Source: Streptomyces antimycoticus
GTDB taxonomy: Bacteria > Actinomycetota > Actinomycetes > Streptomycetales > Streptomycetaceae
NCBI RefSeq assembly: GCF_005405925.1
Contig: NZ_BJHV01000001.1
Location: 5,580,001-5,644,000 of the forward strand
Reading direction: 5' to 3'
DNA length: 64,000 nucleotides
Below are positions 57,709 to 64,000 of this stretch, piece after piece. Made by a program: the position numbers and the translations under genes. Below the pieces are notes generated by a model. That model saw only the letters and a list, made by a program, of their open reading frames with translations. It ran no database searches and had not been told where the DNA came from. Each line of letters opens with the position of its first letter. Position 1 is the first letter of the stretch.

Positions 57709-58254
57709 GTGAGGGAGACGATCGAACCGGAGGACGCGCCCGGTGATGCGCGGGACGAAGCGGCGGTGTCCAGGTTCGTCGAGCGGTTCGCGGCCGATCT
57801 TGCCGAGGCCGGTATGCAGCGCATGGCGGCGCGGGTCTTCGCGGCGCTTCTCGTCTCCGACGCCGGGGCCCTCACCTCCGCCGAGCTCGCCGAGCAGCTG
57901 CGGATCAGCCCGGCCGCGGTCTCGGGCGCGATCCGCTATCTGTCCCAGGTGGACATGGTGGTGCGCGAGCGCGAGCCGGGCTCCCGCCGCGATCGCTACC
58001 GGCTCTACAGCGAGGTCTGGTACGAGACCCTGACCCGCCGCGACCAGATCCTGGCCCGCTGGGAGACCACCATGCGGGACGGCGTGAAGGTGCTCGGCCC
58101 GGGCACCCCGGCAGGGCTGCGGATCACCGAGACCGCCGACTTCTTCGAATGGGTCCAGCAGGAGCTGCCCAAGATGCTGGAGCGCTGGCGCGCCCACCAG
58201 GCCGCGGACCGCGCCGCGGAGGCGCGCGAGGCGCGCGAGGCGGAGGCGGGCTAG
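57709..58254 (+). CDS. GbsR/MarR-like transcriptional regulator
   Basis: A 181-residue winged-helix regulator: FVERFAADLAEAGMQRMAAR, LTSAELAEQLRISPAAVSGA, RYLSQVDMVVREREPGSRRD, and VKVLGPGTPAGLRITETADF near the C-terminus, ending in an Ala/Glu-rich tail. The last block is shared with the regulator at 4257, which has in addition an N-terminal HTH. GTG 57709 is chosen because AGAGGAG lies just upstream; GTG 57682 is an alternative with no ribosome site. It most likely represses the divergent exporter. Confidence 0.82.
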   Translation: MRETIEPEDAPGDARDEAAVSRFVERFAADLAEAGMQRMAARVFAALLVSDAGALTSAELAEQLRISPAAVSGAIRYLSQVDMVVREREPGSRRDRYRLYSEVWYETLTRRDQILARWETTMRDGVKVLGPGTPAGLRITETADFFEWVQQELPKMLERWRAHQAADRAAEAREAREAEAG

Positions 58255-58374
58255 CGGCCGGGACGGCGCCGCGAGCGCGGCGCCCGGGGGCGCCGGGCCC
58301 GGAGGCGGGTCGCCGGGCGATCCGGCCCGGCGCCGGATGCGGTCGCCCGCGGCCGCGCGCCAGTGGCGGTCGCG

Positions 58375-58887
58375 TGCGGTCCGGTGCCGGTACCCGTCGC
58401 GTGTGGCCCGGTGGCGGTACCCGTCGCTTGCGGCCCGGTGGCGGTGGGTCTCGGGTGTGGCCCGGTGACGGTGGGCCTGGGGTGCGGTCCGGTGCCGGTG
58501 GCCGTCGCGTGTGGCCCGGTGCCGGTGGGTCTCGCTTGCGGCGCGGTGGCGGTACCCGTCGCGTGCGGTCCGGTGCCGGTGGGCCTGGGGTGCGGTCCAG
58601 TGCCGGTGGCCGTCGCGTGCGGTCCGGTGCCGGTGGGTCTCGGGTGTGGCCCGGTGCCGGTGGGCCTGGGGTGCGGTCCGGTGCCGGTGGGTCTCGGGTG
58701 TGGCCCGGTGGCGGTGGGCCTGGGGTGCGGTCCGGTGCCGGTGGGTCTCGGGTGTGGCCCGGTGGCGGTGGGCCTGGGGTGCGGTCCGGTGCCGGTGGCC
58801 GTCGCGTGCGGCCCGGTGGCGGTGGGTCTCGGGTGTGGCCCGGTGCCGGTGGGCCTGGGGTGTGGCCCGGTGGCGGTGGGTCTCGTG
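58375..58887. repeat. 27-bp minisatellite, 19 tandem copies
   Basis: A 513-bp array of 27-bp units (core TGCGGTCCGGTGCCGGTG plus nine variable bases) lies downstream of the regulator. The plus frame from GTG 58363 reads 19 nonapeptides of the form CGPVPVGLG, CGPVPVAVA or CGPVPVPVA, and several other frames on both strands are also open. Unit variants alternate in blocks. No ribosome site or known family supports translation. The flanks (58255-58374 and 58888-58940) hold no gene. Confidence 0.92.
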
Positions 58888-58940
58888 TCCCGGCCCGCAC
58901 GGGTATCGCGCCGTCCGCCCCGTGGTGGCGCGAGTGGGGC

Positions 58941-60038
58941 TCAAGGGCGGTAGGGCAGCATCAGAGACCAGGCCTCTGCCAGGACCGTCCAGGTGCGGCT
59001 GCGCACCGGGCCCCGGATCAGCGCGTCCGCGTGATAGCGGAAGTCCGGGCCGGAGACGGTGACGGCCCGCGCCCGGGTGCGCAGCGGACCGTCCGCCGCG
59101 CAGGGATGGACGACGACCTCGGCCAGCCCGCCGCCCGGTGCGGCCGTTGACACCGAGACCCGCTCCACCGGCCGGTCCAGATCGGTCAGCAGCACCCCGT
59201 CCGCCTCGATCCGCAGCCGCTGCGGCGGCGGATGTGCCGGTCGCCGGGCGCCGCCGGCCAGCCCGATCACGGGAAGCGAGAGCAGCGTCAGCGCGGTGCG
59301 GGCGGTGCGGGCCGCCGGGGTCCACCACGGCCGGTTGCCGTCGCCGTCCGGATCGTCGCCGGGCGGGCCCCCGCCGTGCCCGCCGTGCCCGCCGTCCCCG
59401 CCGTCCTCCCCGTCTTCCCCGGCCCGGCGGCGGCGGTCGCGGTCGCAGGGATCGCAGCGGCAGTCCCGGCCCCTCGACCCGCCGCCGAACGGCCCCGGGT
59501 CGTGCCCGTCCGGCCCGGCCGCCGCGCCGCATCCGCCGCCCGGCGTCCCGTGCGCGCCGTAAGGAGCGCGTCCGGAGGGGATCCGCAGGCCACCGAGGAC
59601 CACCCCGCCGCTCTCGTCCACCAGCAGATCACGCGGGCGCGCGGTCCCGTCGAGGACCGTACGGGCCGCGGCGACCGCGTCCGTCGGCACGCCGAGCGAA
59701 TGGGCCAGGGCGACCGTCGCGGAGCCGCCGACCGGGACCACCGACAGCGTCGCGTCCGCCAGCTCCCGCCGCCGGTGCAGCAGCTCCACCATCCGCAGCA
59801 GGGCGCGGTCGTCGCCCACCAGCACCGGCCGGCGGGCGCCGCGGCGGGCCAGAGCCCGCTCGACTTCCTCCGGGCTGTCCGGCAGGCAGATTTTCGTCTG
59901 CGCGCCCGCACAGAGCACATCTTTCGCGATCCGCACCGACTCCCCGTCCATTCGCCGGGCGTTGGGGTCGATGACCATGAGCAGCGGGCGCCCCCGGACG
60001 GTGTCCGGCGCAGGGGGCCGGGGATCTGGAGCCGACAC
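58941..60038 (-). CDS. Diacylglycerol kinase-like protein with low-complexity insertion
   Basis: A 365-residue protein starting at GTG 60038 after GAGGAAGGACC. Residues 20-150 hold a lipid/sphingosine kinase fold: [40 protein letters not shown] and [20 protein letters not shown] are the nucleotide-binding and catalytic blocks. Residues 165-230 are a Gly/Asp/Arg insertion with CRCDPCDRD and collagen-like triplets ([17 protein letters not shown]). Residues 240-365 carry one membrane-like segment and the C-terminal beta-sandwich ([20 protein letters not shown]). It may phosphorylate a lipid alcohol; substrate unproven. Confidence 0.8.
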   Translation of the reverse strand: MSAPDPRPPAPDTVRGRPLLMVIDPNARRMDGESVRIAKDVLCAGAQTKICLPDSPEEVERALARRGARRPVLVGDDRALLRMVELLHRRRELADATLSVVPVGGSATVALAHSLGVPTDAVAAARTVLDGTARPRDLLVDESGGVVLGGLRIPSGRAPYGAHGTPGGGCGAAAGPDGHDPGPFGGGSRGRDCRCDPCDRDRRRRAGEDGEDGGDGGHGGHGGGPPGDDPDGDGNRPWWTPAARTARTALTLLSLPVIGLAGGARRPAHPPPQRLRIEADGVLLTDLDRPVERVSVSTAAPGGGLAEVVVHPCAADGPLRTRARAVTVSGPDFRYHADALIRGPVRSRTWTVLAEAWSLMLPYRP

Positions 60039-60072
60039 CTCGGTCCTTCCTCAGGTAATCTCTCGGTGCAAG

Positions 60073-60100
60073 AGCCCCTGTCGCTGTTGCGCCAGGGGCT
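60073..60100 (+). promoter_or_regulatory. Hairpin in the purA leader
   Basis: AGCCCCTG/CAGGGGCT with a 12-nt loop, 93 bp before purA. It could end the upstream transcript or attenuate purA, but no U-run follows. The rest of 60039-60192 holds the purA promoter and a good ribosome site (GGAAGGGG). Confidence 0.4.
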
Positions 60101-60192
60101 TCGTCTATCCGGGGCACCGGTTCGACGGCTCTTGTGGTGGCGCACGTCACCATGCACGTTGGACATGCCCCGCCCGGAAGGGGTGTACGCCT

Positions 60193-61476
60193 GTGCCCGC
60201 ACTTGTGCTGCTCGGTGCTCAGTGGGGTGACGAGGGCAAGGGAAAGGCCACCGATCTGCTCGGCGGCTCCGTGGATTATGTAGTGCGCTACCAGGGCGGT
60301 AACAACGCCGGCCACACCGTGGTGGTGGGCGACCAGAAGTACGCGCTGCACCTCCTCCCGTCCGGAATCCTGTCGCCCGGGTGTACCCCGGTCATCGGCA
60401 ACGGTGTCGTCGTGGACCCTTCGGTCCTGCTCTCCGAGCTGAGCGGACTGGATGAGCGCGGCGTCGACACGTCCAAGCTGCTGATCAGCGGTAACGCCCA
60501 TCTGATCACGCCGTATCACACGACCCTCGACAAGGTGTCGGAACGCTTCCTCGGCAAGCGGAAGATCGGCACCACCGGACGCGGCATCGGCCCGGCCTAC
60601 GCGGACAAGATCAACCGTGTGGGCATCCGCGTCCAGGACCTCTTCGACGAGTCGATCCTGCGCCAGAAGGTAGAGGCGGCCCTGGACAACAAGAACCAGG
60701 TGCTGGCCAAGCTCTACAACCGCCGTGCCATCGCGGCCGACCAGGTCGTCGAGGAACTGCTGGGCTACGCGGACCCGCTCAGCGGCTATGTCGCCGACAC
60801 CACCCTGCTCCTCAACAACGCCATCGACCAGGGCCAGGTCGTCCTCTTCGAGGGCGGTCAGGGCACGCTGCTCGACGTCGATCACGGCACGTATCCCTTC
60901 GTCACCTCCTCCAACCCGACCGCGGGCGGCGCCTGCACCGGCACCGGAGTGGGCCCGACGAAGATCAACCGCGTGATCGGCATCCTGAAGGCGTACACCA
61001 CCCGCGTCGGCGCGGGCCCGTTCCCCACCGAGCTCCTCGACGAAGATGGCGAGAAGCTGCGCACCATCGGCGGCGAGCGTGGCGTGACCACCGGGCGCGA
61101 CCGGCGCTGCGGCTGGTTCGACGCGGTCATCGCGCGCTATGCGACCCGGGTCAACGGCCTGACCGACTTCTTCCTCACCAAGCTGGACGTGCTCACCGGC
61201 TGGGAGCGGATCCCGGTGTGCGTCGCCTACGAGATCGACGGCAAGCGGGTCGAGGAGCTGCCGTACAGCCAGACCGACTTCCACCACGCCAAGCCGATCT
61301 ACGAGACCCTGCCGGGCTGGTCGGAGGACATCACCCAGGCCAAGACCTTCGACGAGCTGCCGAAGAACGCGCAGAAGTACGTCCAGGCGCTGGAGGAGAT
61401 GTCGGGCGCCCCGATCTCGGCGATCGGCGTCGGACCGGGCCGCGACGAGACCATCCAGATCAACTCGTTCCTCTGA
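60193..61476 (+). CDS. purA: Adenylosuccinate synthetase
   Basis: A 427-residue enzyme that converts IMP, GTP and aspartate to adenylosuccinate in AMP synthesis. [20 protein letters not shown] contains the P-loop-like [75 protein letters not shown] and TKLDVLTGW are the known conserved blocks. The GTG at 60193 has GAAGGGG upstream; the longer open frame is spurious. Length is standard. Confidence 0.98.
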   Translation: MPALVLLGAQWGDEGKGKATDLLGGSVDYVVRYQGGNNAGHTVVVGDQKYALHLLPSGILSPGCTPVIGNGVVVDPSVLLSELSGLDERGVDTSKLLISGNAHLITPYHTTLDKVSERFLGKRKIGTTGRGIGPAYADKINRVGIRVQDLFDESILRQKVEAALDNKNQVLAKLYNRRAIAADQVVEELLGYADPLSGYVADTTLLLNNAIDQGQVVLFEGGQGTLLDVDHGTYPFVTSSNPTAGGACTGTGVGPTKINRVIGILKAYTTRVGAGPFPTELLDEDGEKLRTIGGERGVTTGRDRRCGWFDAVIARYATRVNGLTDFFLTKLDVLTGWERIPVCVAYEIDGKRVEELPYSQTDFHHAKPIYETLPGWSEDITQAKTFDELPKNAQKYVQALEEMSGAPISAIGVGPGRDETIQINSFL

Positions 61477-61551
61477 CCCTCGACGGGACCCTCGACGGGA
61501 GAGCGGCCCGCGCGCCGGCGTCATCACGCCGCGGGCGGGCCGTCGGCGTCA

Positions 61552-63363
61552 CTACGCCGCGGGCGGGCCGAACACTCCGGCGGGCTGCTGCGCCTGACCG
61601 ACGGGAGCCGTGGCCCGCTGCTCCTGCATCTTGGTGATCCGCCGCACCACCGCGATGGCCAGCAGCGCCGTCAGGATGCCGATGACGTCGTCGGCGATGC
61701 TGACGGCGACCCTGGGCCGCTGTTCCCGGATGTTGTCGCCGACGATCTCGCTGATCCCGTTCACCGGGAACATCAGGAACATGATCACGAAGAACGTCCA
61801 CCACCAGTGCAGCACCCCGCGTCCGCGACGGCCGGGCCCCGGAGGGGTGCTCGAGGTCCAGACGTCGTTGGCGATCTGCTTGGGGAGCCACAGCTGGGCG
61901 ATCGGGATGAACCAGGCGCCCACGGCGTAGCCGCTGCCGAACCGCTGCCGGCCGGGGTTGAGCACCGTGGAGTTGATGTAGGCGGTCCGGAACCAGACCA
62001 GCCACAGCACGACGAGCACGAGCGCGGCGACACCCGTGCCGCTGTCCATCGCTTCGACGTCGCTCTTCTTGCTGTAGAGCATGTCGTCGGTGACCGTGCC
62101 GGAGTCGAGCGAGAAGTACGTGTCGAGCAGCGCGATGTTCAGCGCCATATCGAGCAGCGTCAGCACCAGCCAGATGCCGAACATGCTCATCAACGCGGTG
62201 GCCAGACCCCGTATCGGCTTCAGCCTGGTGCCCTGGGCGGGATAGCCCACCGGCGTCTGATAGCCGCCCTGCCAGGGCTGGGTGGGCGGAGGCACCTGGT
62301 ACGCGGGCCCCCCGGCCGCATGCGCGTGAGGTGTCGCGTATGCCGACGGCGAGCCGTACGCGGAGGGGCCGGGCGGGGTATGCGGGCCGGCCTGGGGGTG
62401 GCCGTACGCCGACGGGCCCTGCTGCGGCGCCATGGAGTCCGGCTGGGCGTTCTCCGCCTCCACCTCCAGGAGCTGCAGCGCGTCCCGTCCGAGCCGGGCG
62501 AGCAGCCCGCCCGGCAGCCAGGGCTCGCCGTCGTCCGTCACCGGCTGGGTGGCGGCGATCAGATCGTCCACCGAGGGCCGCTTGGCCGGGTCCTTGTTCA
62601 GGCACGCGGTGACCAGCCCGCGCGCCCCCTCGGGGAGCCCCACCAGATCGGGCTCCTCCTGGGCTATTCGGTACATCAGGGCGTGGATCCCGCTCTCCAC
62701 GTTGCCGAACGGCTGACGTCCGGTGGCGGCGAAGGCGAGCACCGAGCCGAGGCAGAAGACATCGCTCGCGGCGGTGACCGGCTCGCCGCGCACCTGCTCG
62801 GGCGACATGAAACCGGGCGAGCCGACGACCGCGCCGGTCATCGTCAGATTGCCGCCCGTGGTGGAGCCCACGGCGTCCAGGGCGCGCGCGATGCCGAAGT
62901 CGATGACGCGCGGACCGTCGATGGTGATGAGGATGTTGGACGGCTTGAGATCGCGGTGGATCAGCCCGGCGCCGTGGATGTCGCGCAGCGCGAGGGCCAG
63001 TCCGTTCGCCAGGATCCGCAGCGAGCGCTCGGGCAGCGCACCGAAGTCCTCGGCGACGACGCTGTGCAGGGACGGACCGCCGATGTAGCCGGTGGCCACC
63101 CAGGGCACCTCGGCGTCGGTGTCGGCGTCGAGCACGGGGGCGGTCCACTGGCCGCCGACCCGTGTGGCCGCCTCCACCTCCCGCTTGAAGCGGCCGCGGA
63201 AGTCGGGCTGTCGTGCGAGTTCGGCCTGTACGAGCTTCACTGCGACGGTGCGGCCGCGGGCGGAGCGGGCGAGATAGACCCGGCCCATTCCGCCCTCGCC
63301 GAGCTTGCCGAGCAGCCGGTACTCGCCGATCCACCGCGGGTCCTGGGCCCCGAGGTTCTCCAT
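61552..63363 (-). CDS. Ser/Thr protein kinase with C-terminal DUF4328-like membrane domain
   Basis: A 603-residue membrane kinase. The Hanks kinase domain (about 14-270) has Gly loop LGEGGMGRVY, the ATP-binding Lys in TVAVKLVQAE, HRDLKPSNILIT and DFGIARAL (DFG), GSPGFMSPEQVRGEPV and the Arg at the end of the domain. A Pro/Gln/Gly/Tyr-rich linker (about 300-370) leads to five membrane helices of DUF4328 type, with AYINSTVLNPGRQRFGSGYA in a loop. The linker and membrane domain could anchor and tune the kinase. Substrates unknown. A shorter gene follows on the same strand at lower coordinates only after purA. Confidence 0.93.
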   Translation of the reverse strand: MENLGAQDPRWIGEYRLLGKLGEGGMGRVYLARSARGRTVAVKLVQAELARQPDFRGRFKREVEAATRVGGQWTAPVLDADTDAEVPWVATGYIGGPSLHSVVAEDFGALPERSLRILANGLALALRDIHGAGLIHRDLKPSNILITIDGPRVIDFGIARALDAVGSTTGGNLTMTGAVVGSPGFMSPEQVRGEPVTAASDVFCLGSVLAFAATGRQPFGNVESGIHALMYRIAQEEPDLVGLPEGARGLVTACLNKDPAKRPSVDDLIAATQPVTDDGEPWLPGGLLARLGRDALQLLEVEAENAQPDSMAPQQGPSAYGHPQAGPHTPPGPSAYGSPSAYATPHAHAAGGPAYQVPPPTQPWQGGYQTPVGYPAQGTRLKPIRGLATALMSMFGIWLVLTLLDMALNIALLDTYFSLDSGTVTDDMLYSKKSDVEAMDSGTGVAALVLVVLWLVWFRTAYINSTVLNPGRQRFGSGYAVGAWFIPIAQLWLPKQIANDVWTSSTPPGPGRRGRGVLHWWWTFFVIMFLMFPVNGISEIVGDNIREQRPRVAVSIADDVIGILTALLAIAVVRRITKMQEQRATAPVGQAQQPAGVFGPPAA

Positions 63364-63414
63364 CGCGGTGTGGCTCCTGTCCCTGTGCCGATAGTCCCTG
63401 CGCCGATCGGCCGA

Positions 63415-64000
63415 TCAGTCGAGGCGGGTGAACGTCTGTGTCATCGTCTCATCGCTGTAATCGTCCGGGTCGTCATACTCGACACGCAGCTTGTCATGTC
63501 CGGAAGAGGTGAACGTCAGTGACGTGCCGGGCCCACAGAGATTCTTAGGGGTACCACCGGTGAACTTCGACGGGCTGAGGACGAGCCCCTTCTCCACCGA
63601 GGCCAGGACCCGGTCACCCTCGCAGTGGTACTTCTTACTGTCCGCGACTTCCTGGGCCACCGCGGTGCCGATCGCGCCCTGCTTGATGGTGATCTTCAGC
63701 GTGGCGTCCTGCTTCCCGAACGCGTCCTTCGCCAGCCAAGTGCCCTCGTACGAGGAGGGGATCGGCTTGCCGCCGCTCTTCGAGGGGCGCAGCGTCGCCT
63801 CGTAGGAGCCGTCCGTGGTGCTCCAGGCGAGGGTGCCGTCGTTGCCTATCCGCAGGGTCTGCTCGCCGACCGTGCTGCAACTCTCCTCGGGAATGCTGGT
63901 GGTGACCTCGTCGTCCTCGATGAGGAGCAGGCTGTCGGCCGACTTGAGCTTGGCCGAGTCCTGGCAGAACGAGTCCGAGTCGGAGGTCAGGGTCTCGGCG
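63415..64000 (-). CDS. C-terminal part of a secreted or membrane-anchored protein (N-terminus cut by window edge)
   Basis: The frame is open from the right edge to the stop at 63415-63417. The visible 194 residues have strand-like repeats and four spaced Cys (SFCQDSAKLK, ESCSTVG, KYHCEGD, NLCGPGTSL), which fits an extracytoplasmic domain with disulfides. Sequence: LRIGNDGTLAWSTTDGSYEA and TWLAKDAFGKQDATLKITIK. Similar C-terminal ectodomains are found on Ser/Thr kinases and lipoproteins beside kinases in Streptomyces, so it may belong to a second kinase. Family not certain. Confidence 0.65.
   Translation of the reverse strand, partial: AETLTSDSDSFCQDSAKLKSADSLLLIEDDEVTTSIPEESCSTVGEQTLRIGNDGTLAWSTTDGSYEATLRPSKSGGKPIPSSYEGTWLAKDAFGKQDATLKITIKQGAIGTAVAQEVADSKKYHCEGDRVLASVEKGLVLSPSKFTGGTPKNLCGPGTSLTFTSSGHDKLRVEYDDPDDYSDETMTQTFTRLD

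Noticed and set aside
58375..58887. CRISPR array in the 27-bp repeats
   Set aside because: No spacers separate the repeats; they are head-to-tail.
57613..59532. A 639-residue minus-strand frame through the minisatellite
   Set aside because: It joins unrelated pieces (the antisense of the regulator, the repeat and part of the kinase-like gene) with no start context; the repeat makes all frames open.

Overview
The window is high-GC actinobacterial DNA, almost certainly from a Streptomyces chromosome near the origin rather than from an arm. GC is strongly biased, GTG starts are frequent, and many genes have a -10 hexamer only 6-8 nt before the start codon (leaderless mRNAs). The gene order dcd ... 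dnaK-grpE-dnaJ-hspR ... clpB ... pyrE-fba ... kynA-kynU ... P450 ... purA is, from memory, the core order in S. coelicolor. A perfect 14-bp parS palindrome between pyrE and fba agrees with a location within reach of oriC.

Layout. 1-1347: APC-type permease, running off the left edge. 1.6-5.1 kb: ABC-2 exporter operon with a DUF4097 protein, divergent from a GbsR/MarR-like regulator across an operator-rich gap. 5.3-12.9 kb: accessory stretch holding a MerR regulator with a small divergent gene, a VapBC-like pair, an MmyB-type regulator, a secreted beta-propeller, remnants of an AbiEi/AbiEii-like pair, and a second PIN/antitoxin pair with a broken toxin. It ends at an intact tRNA-Gly(CCC), whose 3' half is duplicated 1.4 kb away, which looks like an integration scar. 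13.2-14.6 kb: small zinc-ribbon-like gene, dcd, phosphoribosyltransferase. 14.7-17.5 kb: Yip1-like membrane protein and FG-GAP lipoprotein. 17.5-21.1 kb: 16-bp tandem repeats, a TTA-containing leader ORF and a large multidomain SpoIIE-type phosphatase. 21.2-23.5 kb: membrane iron-sulfur oxidoreductase. 23.7-28.1 kb: dnaK operon with HspR boxes. 28.2-36.9 kb: cupin, MFS symporter, PPOX protein, clpB (also with an HspR box), YbjN-like protein, membrane mannosyltransferase, aminotransferase. 37-44.3 kb: DUF5996, VOC, Gly/His/Cys-rich protein, DUF2617, spermidine-synthase-like protein, CoxG-like protein, aldose epimerase, pyrE. 44.4-51.2 kb: fba, DHA2 exporter, DUF3151 and a kynurenine-pathway operon. 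51.5-54.9 kb: two-component system and cytochrome P450. 55-58.3 kb: a second ABC exporter with a divergent regulator, paralogous in design to the first. 58.3-58.9 kb: a 19-copy 27-bp minisatellite. 58.9-64 kb: diacylglycerol-kinase-like protein, purA, a Ser/Thr kinase with a DUF4328-like membrane domain, and a partial secreted-domain gene at the right edge.

Themes. HspR is encoded as the last gene of the dnaK operon, and its boxes lie before both dnaK and clpB, so one repressor can be read as controlling two chaperone loci here. TDO, kynureninase and an alpha/beta hydrolase together fit tryptophan to anthranilate conversion. Six genes carry a single-base frameshift. Four of them (clpB, DHA2 exporter, DUF3151, kynureninase) are otherwise intact and lose one base in a run of G or C, which points to base-calling error. 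The two in the accessory stretch may be real decay.

No CRISPR array, rRNA, transposase or biosynthetic gene cluster was seen.
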